Source of the DNA: Oscillospiraceae bacterium
GTDB taxonomy: Bacteria; Bacillota; Clostridia; Oscillospirales; Ruminococcaceae
NCBI GenBank assembly: GCA_020024185.1
Contig: JAHHUD010000079.1
Location: forward strand, 1 to 6,217
Direction: 5' to 3'
DNA length: 6,217 nt
The notes below the pieces were generated by a model. It was not told the DNA's origin, did no database searches, and was given only the letters and a program-made list of their open reading frames with translations. Positions within the stretch are counted from its first letter, which is position 1, and each line of letters opens with the position of its first letter. Both the position numbers and the translations under genes were made by a program. Positions 1 to 5,405 of this stretch are shown in pieces.

Positions 1-143
1 TTAATATATCTTGAAAAATGAATATCTTCTGTATATGTTCCAAAAGATGAACGCAGTATCACAAATTGTGATTTCCCACCTTTTTTAAGCTGGTCAATTA
101 CATCTATTCTTTGATGTTTAGAAACATCATTTCCATATACCAT
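1..143 (-). CDS. GH25 lysozyme-type endolysin, N-terminal fragment (continues off left edge)
   Basis: Forty-seven codons are visible, beginning at an ATG (143-141) with a strong GGAG site six bases upstream, and the frame is still open at the window edge. Near the N-terminus is GNDVSKHQ (residues 4-11), which matches the first strand of glycoside hydrolase family 25 muramidases (usual form G-hydrophobic-D-V-S-x-x-Q). Asp6 corresponds to the conserved active-site aspartate of that strand. The following stretch FVILRSSFGTYTED (27-40) matches the second conserved strand (FVIIRAGYG-type). GH25 enzymes cut the MurNAc-GlcNAc bond of peptidoglycan; in a phage late operon this is the endolysin. The N-terminus has no signal peptide, so export would need a holin, which is not seen upstream and may lie downstream, outside the window. 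The DxE motif and any wall-binding domain are also outside. Asn5 replaces the usual hydrophobic residue before the Asp, a minor variation. Confidence 0.85.
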   Translation of the reverse strand, partial: MVYGNDVSKHQRIDVIDQLKKGGKSQFVILRSSFGTYTEDIHFSRYI

Positions 144-159
144 ATAAATCTCCTTTCAA

Positions 160-570
160 TTAGAGTCCAAGCTTTTCAAGCTGTTCTTCAATATATGTTC
201 TCTTGCCAAGTTTAAAGATAATTCTATCTTCATATATTGCTTTTGTTTCAGGGGTTTCCTCTGCTAATAGTTTATTCTCAATACCACACTTCAGTTTCAA
301 AAGATAGTCATTATAAATATTAGAAAAAGGTTGTGGCTCTTGCAAAAGTTCTTCTCCCTCCGGAATTGTCATTGGAACTTGTTCATTTATCAGTGTAATT
401 TCTTTCAGATTTTCTTCCACAGATAAAATGCTGTTAAGTTCATCAATACTTATTGCATTTTTATCACACTCAAAAGTCAATGTTCTTCTGCTTGAACCAT
501 TGTAATATTCTTCTCTTTCTATTGCTTTTAAATATTCTACTTCTTTGCTATTTTTAAATTTAATTTTCAT
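160..570 (-). CDS. small phage protein of unknown function, upstream of the endolysin
   Basis: This 136-residue protein has no signal peptide or membrane segment. The N-terminal half (1-65) looks beta-rich, with the pattern MKIKFKNSKEVE, then EYYNGSSRRTLTFEC (21-35); the C-terminal part holds YEDRIIFKLGKRTYIEEQLEKL (113-134). To my recollection, proteins with this layout (short beta N-terminus, variable middle, RTYxEEQL end) recur in prophages of Clostridia between tail-fibre genes and lysis genes, but I do not know a demonstrated function. A role at the baseplate or tail tip is possible from position alone. The ATG at 570-568 follows the GGAGTGAT site at the end of the upstream tail gene with only four bases between the genes, so translation is probably coupled. 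The stop codon lies 16 bases before the endolysin start. It is not a holin by sequence, since no hydrophobic helix is present. Confidence 0.8.
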   Translation of the reverse strand: MKIKFKNSKEVEYLKAIEREEYYNGSSRRTLTFECDKNAISIDELNSILSVEENLKEITLINEQVPMTIPEGEELLQEPQPFSNIYNDYLLKLKCGIENKLLAEETPETKAIYEDRIIFKLGKRTYIEEQLEKLGL

Positions 571-574
571 AATA

Positions 575-1153
575 TCACTCCATCCATATTTTATAAATTT
601 TTGTCATAGGTGTTGAAGGTGTTGTGTCATGAATAAATTCTATTGGATAACTTCCCGTTAAACTTGAAATATCTGTTTCAATCGTCCAGTTAGTTTTGTT
701 TTCACCTTGAGCGCCATCATAAGCTTTGTCCCACCCATACGCTTGTTTATCTCCAACTTTCAATAAAGTGCCCCTAGACCAGCTCGGAATATTTGCATCA
801 ACAATAGCTTTCATTTTAGTGTAATTTGTTACATCAATATTATTTACCGTTGAATAAATAACTTTTGCGTTTTGTCCATTGTTTTGTCTAGTCTGAAAAA
901 CCATATTGTCAGAATTATAAATAATTTGAGACGAGGCTATTTGGTATCCATTTTTCTTTATCCATCCACCCGTTAACTCTTCATATATGTTGCCACGGTT
1001 ATATATTTCTCCGTTCCAAGCACTATACACCAGACGTCTTGTTGTTCCGTCCCAGTCATAAATCTTTTTAATATTTCGACGCACTGTTCCGTCCCAGTCA
1101 ACTATTTTTTTATTTTTTATCTTCGTTGTTCCGTTCCAGTCAAATATTGCCAT
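575..1153 (-). CDS. tail receptor-binding/fibre-type protein with N-terminal DWDGT repeats
   Basis: The 192-residue protein has two parts. Residues 3-44 are three exact-length 14-residue repeats (cores DWNGT at 5-9, DWDGT at 19-23 and 33-37, each followed by a basic IKK/RR stretch), with a degenerate fourth core (WNGEIY, 46-51) at a spacing of 12. Residues from about 61 (TGGW) to the end look like an all-beta sandwich: NIDVTNYTKMKAIVDA (105-120), TNWTIETDISSLTGSYPIEF (154-173), KIYKIW at the end. The pattern 'IDVTNYxxMKxxV ... DISSLTGSYxIxF' is like jelly-roll or carbohydrate-binding domains at the ends of Gram-positive phage tail proteins. A receptor- or glycan-binding role is inferred from this and from the place after a pyocin-knob fibre; no binding residue can be named. 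The start ATG at 1153-1151 has AAAGGGAG five bases upstream, overlapping the end of the preceding gene. Confidence 0.8.
   Translation of the reverse strand: MAIFDWNGTTKIKNKKIVDWDGTVRRNIKKIYDWDGTTRRLVYSAWNGEIYNRGNIYEELTGGWIKKNGYQIASSQIIYNSDNMVFQTRQNNGQNAKVIYSTVNNIDVTNYTKMKAIVDANIPSWSRGTLLKVGDKQAYGWDKAYDGAQGENKTNWTIETDISSLTGSYPIEFIHDTTPSTPMTKIYKIWME
1022..1147 (-). repeat. three tandem 42-bp (14-residue) repeats encoding the DWDGT motif
   Basis: Units are 1106-1147, 1064-1105 and 1022-1063. The conserved plus-strand core gttccgtcccagtca occurs at 1044-1058 and 1086-1100 without mismatch and at 1128-1142 with one mismatch, spaced exactly 42 bases. The rest of each unit has diverged, but at protein level all three keep [IV]-x-D-W-[DN]-G-T followed by basic residues. 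A fourth, weaker copy of the core is at 1008-1022, only 36 bases away. Length and phase are preserved, so copy number could change by recombination without breaking the frame. Confidence 0.9.
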
Positions 1154-1155
1154 TT

Positions 1156-1983
1156 TTACTCCCTTTCAAAAATAAGCATACTTGTACTCACATCTGTGCC
1201 TAATTTATCAGTAACTCTAACATTTCTCAACTCTCCATTAGTGCCACTTTTTCTTGCTGTTCCACTAGCTAACACCGAAGATGTAAAAGTCCCACCACTT
1301 TTAGGCATTGCGTTTTGAGCCAATGTTTTTACAGGGTTAAAATCTGATGAATTTATAGTTTTTCTCCATTCACCAAAAGTCCATGGACCTTCCGTTCCAC
1401 TTGTACTACCAGTATCGCCATATCTTCTATACTCTTTTGCCGCGTTTCCAGTTCTAAACCCTGATACTATTTGAATAAGTGCATTATTTCCAGATGGAGG
1501 CTTTATAACTGTCAATTCAAAGCCTTCATTAGTTGGACTATTTTTTAAACTTTCAGCAACTGCTCGGGAAACACAGGAATAGTTACCAACATCTGTTATA
1601 GTGTTTAAGTCTGTACCATTTTCTATTTGTATTCCTCCACTTAAACCCCAACTACTATTTTCTTTTGCATAATATTCTGGTAACTGCCCACCAAGTCTTT
1701 GTGAGTTATCAACTACACCATTGTTATCTTTATCATATACAGCTTTCGCCATATCCGAAGCGCCAATCTCTTTTACTCGGCTATTTACGACAGCTTCTGT
1801 TTCCTTTTTATTGTAAAAATTAGTTGGAATATACTCGACAAGCTGATTATGTCTTTCCACAATAAGCTCTGGCAATTTATCAAATACATTTTTATTTTCT
1901 CTGGGTGTACCTCTGAGAGCATCTTGAGCACTCTTTACATTATTTTGGCTAACCTCAATACTCGATATTTTAAACTTGTTCAT
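1156..1983 (-). CDS. tail fibre / baseplate appendage protein with pyocin-knob-like domain
   Basis: The 275-residue protein reads as a modular fibre. Residues 12-52 (NVKSAQDALRG..ENKNVFDKLPELIVERHNQLVEYI) match the N-terminal segment common to Firmicutes phage fibres, which probably anchors to the tail. Residues 78-106 contain YDKDNNGVVDNSQRLGGQLPEYYA; D84, D86, N88, G89 and D92 form an EF-hand/dockerin-like DxDxNGxxD loop. Residues 124-208 (DLNTITDVGNYSC ... ELTVI ... RRYG ... WTFGEWRKT) fit a pyocin-knob-like domain, found in receptor-binding tail fibres. Residues 226-233 (MPKSGGTF) match the short KSGGT motif of many tail fibres, followed by a beta-type C-terminus. Its role is probably host attachment. 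The ATG at 1983-1981 follows AGGAGG nine bases upstream, and that site overlaps the stop region of the propeller gene. No chaperone or cleavage domain is seen, and the protein is short for a full-length fibre. Confidence 0.87.
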   Translation of the reverse strand: MNKFKISSIEVSQNNVKSAQDALRGTPRENKNVFDKLPELIVERHNQLVEYIPTNFYNKKETEAVVNSRVKEIGASDMAKAVYDKDNNGVVDNSQRLGGQLPEYYAKENSSWGLSGGIQIENGTDLNTITDVGNYSCVSRAVAESLKNSPTNEGFELTVIKPPSGNNALIQIVSGFRTGNAAKEYRRYGDTGSTSGTEGPWTFGEWRKTINSSDFNPVKTLAQNAMPKSGGTFTSSVLASGTARKSGTNGELRNVRVTDKLGTDVSTSMLIFERE

Positions 1984-1989
1984 CTTATC

Positions 1990-3852
1990 CTACCTCCTGT
2001 TCTTGCTATGTTCTTTAATTACAAATGTTTTAACTATATTGTGTATTCCAAAGCCTTCATTAACTTCGTTATTTTCAAATATAAATTGAATTCGTTTATA
2101 TCTCCATTGACGGCTGTTAAAATACACTTCTCTCGGTCCGGTATCACTGTTAAATCCCAATCTGGAAAAATTAACTTCTTCAAACAATGTAGATATATCC
2201 ATGTTGGATTGTTTTATAAACTTATCTCTTCCACCGTCAACTCCATAATAAATTTTACAACTGGAGTAAACATAAGGTGCAAGCACAACAAGACAGCCTT
2301 TTCTCTGTAAAGTTTTAAATCGTTCTATAACTCCCTCATCTTCAACAGGTGTTTTCCATATGGCGTGTATAGGCTGTCCATCATCTGAATAACATTTATA
2401 TCCTATCTTTTCATCTTTAAATCGTCTTATTTTCCCGTCTTTTGTTCCAAACCATAATACATCATCTTCAACAGCAAAACAGTTTGCATACACATTATTC
2501 CAAAAATAAGCTTCATATCGTGAATTTTTCTCTCCGGATTTTGCAGCCACAATCTGTCTGCTGTCCAAAACATAACAATTTCCGTTAACAGATAAAATAT
2601 AAAATCCTTTCCATACACAAGCAACCGCATCTTTAAGATTGTTTTCTGCCGTAAGCTTTGCGTCAACTTGATATGACCTGTTAACAATAATTTTTTCGGA
2701 CGTAATTACATTATTAGAAACTGCAAAAACTCCTCTAGAGGATAAAAACAAAGGCTCATCATTAAAAAGAGCAAAGCAGTTTTTGGATATAGCTCCTATC
2801 CCACTTATACCACCTTGCACCGTAAACAATGCCTTTTTATCATTCATCGTAGCTCTTCTCAAAAATAAAGATGTATCCTGTCCATTACCTTCTTTTACAA
2901 TTCCAAGATATTCCCCCAATTTCAAATACCCCATAACTGCAGTTTGTCCACTTCCAATAACAGAATAATCCAAATCAGAAAAATAACTCGGGTCAAATAC
3001 TCCACTCCAAAAATCTTTTTGAGGACACAAAGGATTACCGCTTAAAAACACTCTGTTTTCGCCACCAAGTCCAAACATCGTGCTAATTGTGCATTTTTCA
3101 ATTTTTTCTTTATATCCTGTAATGGTTTTTGTATATGTCACAAAAATATTATCTTGTCCGGTTATTGGTGTGGGATGTTGCTTTACAAATGTTACCTTTC
3201 CCAAAGTTCTGTCAAAAGTATAATCTGTATTAAAATTTAACAGTTTGTGGCTTCCATCTTCATTTAGCACTTCAATTTTATCAATATTTTCAATATTATC
3301 TGTCCCAAGTTGATACACCAAATCTTCTTGTGTTCCTATAAAATTTTCTCTTCTTTTAGGAGAGAGTAAATTTATATTTTCATAGCTTTCGCCACCACCA
3401 GTAGGTGTTTTGGCAATAGTCACAAGAGGAATATATGCAACATCAGCTACATTTTGTATTTCCTCACCATCAAAAACCAAAAATTGTTCAGTAGTAAGAA
3501 TATAAAATCCGCCTTTATCTCCTTTAAGTGCATAAAATCCACAGCCTTTACCTTTTGCAATACCACTTTTTATAACTTTATTATTTTCATAAATAGAATA
3601 AATTTTATCTCCACAATGGCATAGCATGTACTTTTTACCATTAAGAGTGCAAAACCATATATTAAAAATCTCTCCTTCAAGAGAATAAACTGTTTCCCAA
3701 CCTGGTCTTTTAACCGGCTTTGTACTATCATCTGGCATAAGATTAAGACAATATGGAGAACGGTTTCTATCCACCAATGAAGGAGAGCTAGAAAAGTCCA
3801 CACCTTTCAGGTTGTCATATTTAGATACTACCATTCTGTTAATAGTTGCCAT
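1990..3852 (-). CDS. beta-propeller-type tail stabilisation / head-closure protein (P22 gp10-like architecture, putative)
   Basis: This 620-residue protein is almost entirely beta. The N-terminus (KYDNLKGVDFSSSPSLVDRN, 11-30, then RSPYCLNLMPDD, 31-42, and KRPGWETV, 48-55) is the usual opening of phage 'stabilisation protein' homologues: a recessed start, 'SPxxxN', then 'RPGW'. From about 56 to 156 and 250 to 490 there are recurring blade-like units of the form short strand, G/N turn, aromatic strand (KKYMLCHCGDKIYSIY 73-88; GGFYILTTEQFLVFDG 114-129; KGFYILSVNGNCYVLDS 415-431; DDVLWFGTKDGKIRRF 463-478). Between blades, residues 157-245 look like an inserted Ig-like domain ending in DYTFDRTLGKVTF..VTYTKT. 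Residues about 500-620 form a C-terminal beta-sandwich. P22 gp10 and relatives plug the portal/adaptor channel and hold the tail; the assignment here rests on architecture and position, not on residue-level homology. The ATG at 3852-3850 directly abuts the previous stop (TAAATG), with GGAGG eight bases upstream inside that gene. A siphovirus tail or baseplate protein is the alternative. Confidence 0.72.
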   Translation of the reverse strand: MATINRMVVSKYDNLKGVDFSSSPSLVDRNRSPYCLNLMPDDSTKPVKRPGWETVYSLEGEIFNIWFCTLNGKKYMLCHCGDKIYSIYENNKVIKSGIAKGKGCGFYALKGDKGGFYILTTEQFLVFDGEEIQNVADVAYIPLVTIAKTPTGGGESYENINLLSPKRRENFIGTQEDLVYQLGTDNIENIDKIEVLNEDGSHKLLNFNTDYTFDRTLGKVTFVKQHPTPITGQDNIFVTYTKTITGYKEKIEKCTISTMFGLGGENRVFLSGNPLCPQKDFWSGVFDPSYFSDLDYSVIGSGQTAVMGYLKLGEYLGIVKEGNGQDTSLFLRRATMNDKKALFTVQGGISGIGAISKNCFALFNDEPLFLSSRGVFAVSNNVITSEKIIVNRSYQVDAKLTAENNLKDAVACVWKGFYILSVNGNCYVLDSRQIVAAKSGEKNSRYEAYFWNNVYANCFAVEDDVLWFGTKDGKIRRFKDEKIGYKCYSDDGQPIHAIWKTPVEDEGVIERFKTLQRKGCLVVLAPYVYSSCKIYYGVDGGRDKFIKQSNMDISTLFEEVNFSRLGFNSDTGPREVYFNSRQWRYKRIQFIFENNEVNEGFGIHNIVKTFVIKEHSKNRR

Positions 3853-4212
3853 TTATATAACCTCCACCGGAACAGCCGGAGATGTCATTTCCAGCAATAC
3901 TGCGTATTGATTGTTATATAAAGATGCCAATGACATTTCTTCTTGAGCAGCAAGCAATTTTGACGCAAGTCCATAACTCAACGGAGCATATAATTCTCTT
4001 TCATAAGGTATTTCATCGTCAACAGATTCTACTATTGGAGCCTCGCTCATTTTAGATAATCCTTTTTTCTCTCTCAACTGGTTGTTATAAACAAATACTT
4101 CTGCCAAAATAATGTTAAAAAGTTTTATTGCAAAAAACTCAAGATTATCTTCTTCGTCCATATAAGAAATGTTGAGAGCAAGAGCATTTTCATAAATATC
4201 TTTTACTTTCAA
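3853..4212 (-). CDS. small helical protein, putative head-tail connector/adaptor (TTG start)
   Basis: I choose the TTG at 4212-4210 as start, giving 119 residues, because AAGGGAGGG sits six bases upstream. The in-frame ATG at 4254-4252 would place the start inside a stable stem-loop, would translate the ribosome binding site, and has no Shine-Dalgarno of its own. The protein is mostly helical: KVKDIYENALALN (2-14), NLEFFAIKLFNIILAEVFVYNNQLREKKG (23-51), then acidic DDEIPYERELYAPLSYGLASKLLAAQEEMSLASLYNNQYAVLLE (65-108). Helical proteins of this size between the coat gene and a tail-closure gene are commonly the connector that binds the portal ring. I recall similar proteins ('LNxLLAExF..NN.LR' and 'LPYGLAAKLL' patterns) in clostridial phages, generally unnamed. 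The role is inferred from position and shape. The last codons carry the ribosome binding site of the next gene, and its stop TAA touches the next ATG. Confidence 0.75.
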   Translation of the reverse strand: MKVKDIYENALALNISYMDEEDNLEFFAIKLFNIILAEVFVYNNQLREKKGLSKMSEAPIVESVDDEIPYERELYAPLSYGLASKLLAAQEEMSLASLYNNQYAVLLEMTSPAVPVEVI

Positions 4213-4218
4213 ATGATT

Positions 4219-4226
4219 CCCTCCCT
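4219..4226 (-). promoter_or_regulatory. ribosome binding site that decides the TTG start
   Basis: On the minus strand AAGGGAGG lies six bases before the TTG at 4212-4210. It is the only strong Shine-Dalgarno in the coat-connector gap and argues for TTG rather than the upstream in-frame ATG at 4254. Confidence 0.75.
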
Positions 4227-4236
4227 TATAAATATA

Positions 4237-4260
4237 TGCCCAGCAGAAAACCACTGGGCA
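4237..4260 (-). terminator. stem-loop after the capsid gene: leaky terminator, attenuator or RNA end-stabiliser
   Basis: The minus-strand RNA folds as a perfect-length hairpin: arms UGCCCAGUGG and CUGCUGGGCA pair over ten positions (eight Watson-Crick, two adjacent G-U wobbles) around a UUUU loop. It lies 17 bases after the coat stop codon and is followed by UAUAUUUAU, a broken U-tract. It is therefore a plausible weak intrinsic terminator or processing/stability element rather than a full stop, since the tail genes continue in the same direction with no clear promoter. The ribosome binding site of the next gene begins about ten bases downstream and is not paired in the stem. Confidence 0.65.
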
Positions 4261-4261
4261 T

Positions 4262-4276
4262 AATATTAAAAATATT
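4262..4276 (-). repeat. AT-only inverted repeat directly upstream of the strong hairpin
   Basis: Two copies of AATATT (4262-4267 and 4271-4276; each is its own reverse complement) are separated by three bases, immediately after the coat stop codon. The stem is weak (six A-U pairs). It may add to the structure at the end of the capsid message or be chance in AT-rich DNA. Confidence 0.35.
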
Positions 4277-5329
4277 TTATTCCAAAACTTTTACAGCTAC
4301 TGCTGAATCAAAATGGCCTTCTTTATAAGCATAAGCCTTAACTGTCACATTACTTGTTGGGCTTGTTTGACTTCCAATAACTGCTGTTGTAGAGTATCTT
4401 GGGTCACTGCCATCAATAGTATATTTAAATTGACAGCTAGATGTTGTGCTTGAAATTGCTCCGGATGTTGAAATAGTTGGAGCTGCACAAATCTGAGCTT
4501 TAGCTGTGTTTACATCAACATATACACCTTTAGCACGAGATGCAATAACAAAACAGTCATAATAGTTTCTGCCTTCAAGCAAGTTACCGCTAATACCTGG
4601 AGGGTCTTTATGCACTTTTGCATCATGGATAGTTGTAGGGGCAGTAGCCGCTGCTTTTTGAACAATAATAAAGTTAACATTTTCAGGCCAGCGTCCTTTT
4701 GGCACTTTAACAACTGTCATATTATCAAATTTACCAACAACACCTTTTGTAAGTGTCATATTTGCAATTTTATCAACATTAGTAAATTCATCAGCAAGTT
4801 TTAAAAGTTTGTATGTTGCAGCATTTACAAACAAAGTTCTGCCATTTTGTGCAATTTCAGCATCATCAAGAAATACCGTACCGTCAGTAATTCTATCAAC
4901 GATATTTGTTTTAGAAAGTGCAGTAGAACTGCCAACAATAGTTCCGGCTTTTTTACTCAATACATCAAGAGCGTATTTATCAAATTCAGGGATAGCTCTT
5001 TCAGCAAGTTGCAAAGAAAGCATTTTCTTAGCAAATGCCTCTGTGTCATTTTTATCCTGACTGTTACCTTTATCAATTGTCAAAGCAAAACTTTTATCTT
5101 GAGTAAGAGTCATTTCCTGTACAGCATCTTTAAGCTCAGTTGGTGTGCCATATCTGTTAGCGCCGGTTCTTGTATAATCATTCATTGGCACAGTAAGAGG
5201 TGCAGACACTCTAACAGTTTTAGCTCCTGTAAAATCATATTCATCAGTAAGATGAGGTGCAACAAGACTTGTTTCGATATAGCTTCTATGCATATCACGG
5301 TTATATTTAATATTGTAAGTTTCAGACAT
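4277..5329 (-). CDS. major capsid protein (HK97-fold type) with C-terminal Ig-like/CHB_HEX_C-like domain
   Basis: The 350-residue protein follows a scaffold-like gene. Its core (about 1-280) has the order seen in coat proteins of clostridial phages: an N-terminal arm, a beta segment with TVRVSAPLTVPMNDYTRTGANRYGT (38-62), the E-loop-like stretch LKDAVQEMTLTQDKSFALTIDKGN (66-89), a long helix AFAKKMLSLQLAERAIPEFDKYALDVL (98-124), an A-domain with VDRITDGTVFLDDAEI (144-159) and RTLFVNAATYKLL (164-176), and a late LLEGRNYYDCFVIASRAKGVYV (250-271). These features are typical of the HK97 fold. Residues 283-350 form an extra module with YTIDGSDPRYS (303-313), VTVKAYAYKEGHFDSAVAV (328-346), the signature of the chitobiase C-terminal (CHB_HEX_C-like) Ig-type domain. 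It would sit on the capsid surface as a built-in decoration. The ATG at 5329-5327 has AAAAAGGAGA upstream (nine-base spacing), with a second AAGGAA just before it, consistent with high expression. Confidence 0.88.
   Translation of the reverse strand: MSETYNIKYNRDMHRSYIETSLVAPHLTDEYDFTGAKTVRVSAPLTVPMNDYTRTGANRYGTPTELKDAVQEMTLTQDKSFALTIDKGNSQDKNDTEAFAKKMLSLQLAERAIPEFDKYALDVLSKKAGTIVGSSTALSKTNIVDRITDGTVFLDDAEIAQNGRTLFVNAATYKLLKLADEFTNVDKIANMTLTKGVVGKFDNMTVVKVPKGRWPENVNFIIVQKAAATAPTTIHDAKVHKDPPGISGNLLEGRNYYDCFVIASRAKGVYVDVNTAKAQICAAPTISTSGAISSTTSSCQFKYTIDGSDPRYSTTAVIGSQTSPTSNVTVKAYAYKEGHFDSAVAVKVLE
4280..4483 (-). other. C-terminal CHB_HEX_C-like/Ig-like domain of the capsid protein
   Basis: Codons for residues 283-350 of the coat protein. 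The segment is rich in Ser and Thr, begins with APTISTSG after an Ala/Cys linker, and contains the Y-T-x-D-G-S-x-P strand-turn and the V-K-A-Y-A-x-K-x-G-x-x-D-S ending typical of this domain family in chitobiases and surface enzymes. Its composition differs from the coat core, which supports an appended module. Confidence 0.75.
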
Positions 5330-5337
5330 ATTTTAAA

Positions 5338-5347
5338 TCTCCTTTTT
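5338..5347 (-). promoter_or_regulatory. strong ribosome binding site of the capsid gene
   Basis: Minus-strand AAAAAGGAGA lies about nine bases from the capsid ATG, preceded by another purine block (AAAGG). The 76-base gap before the gene is otherwise AT-rich and shows no convincing -35/-10 pair. Confidence 0.7.
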
Positions 5348-5405
5348 CCTTTGTGTTTTTAAACGAAACAACACATTTTTCTTTTTATTTTGTTATTAAC
5401 TTTTA

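Noticed and set aside
1105..1118. Runs of seven and six T (A on the coding strand) within the tail-protein repeat, considered as a slippage or programmed frameshift site
   Set aside because: A -1 shift at the A AAA AAT heptamer meets TAA at once, no useful alternative product results, and such runs are expected for Lys/Asn codons in AT-rich DNA.
575..1153. Target of a diversity-generating retroelement
   Set aside because: No template/variable repeat pair, no reverse transcriptase and no C-type lectin fold signature; the repeats are at the N-terminus and are in-frame tandem units.
1849..2310. Plus-strand 153-codon open frame
   Set aside because: It lies opposite the propeller and fibre genes, has odd Ile/Phe/Cys/Ser-rich composition typical of an antisense frame, spans the junction of two real genes, and has no clear Shine-Dalgarno.
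4847..5362. Plus-strand 171-codon open frame opposite the capsid gene
   Set aside because: It is an antisense shadow of a well-supported coat protein, with Cys/Ser/Ile/Phe-rich composition and no family signature.
5352..5375. Inverted repeat TGTGTT ... AACACA upstream of the capsid gene
   Set aside because: Only six pairs with a 12-base AT-rich loop, no U-tract after it, and no overlap with the ribosome binding site; likely chance in AT-rich DNA.
5330..5405. Promoter for the capsid gene
   Set aside because: The gap is AT-rich but no paired -35 and -10 elements close to consensus with proper spacing could be found on the minus strand.
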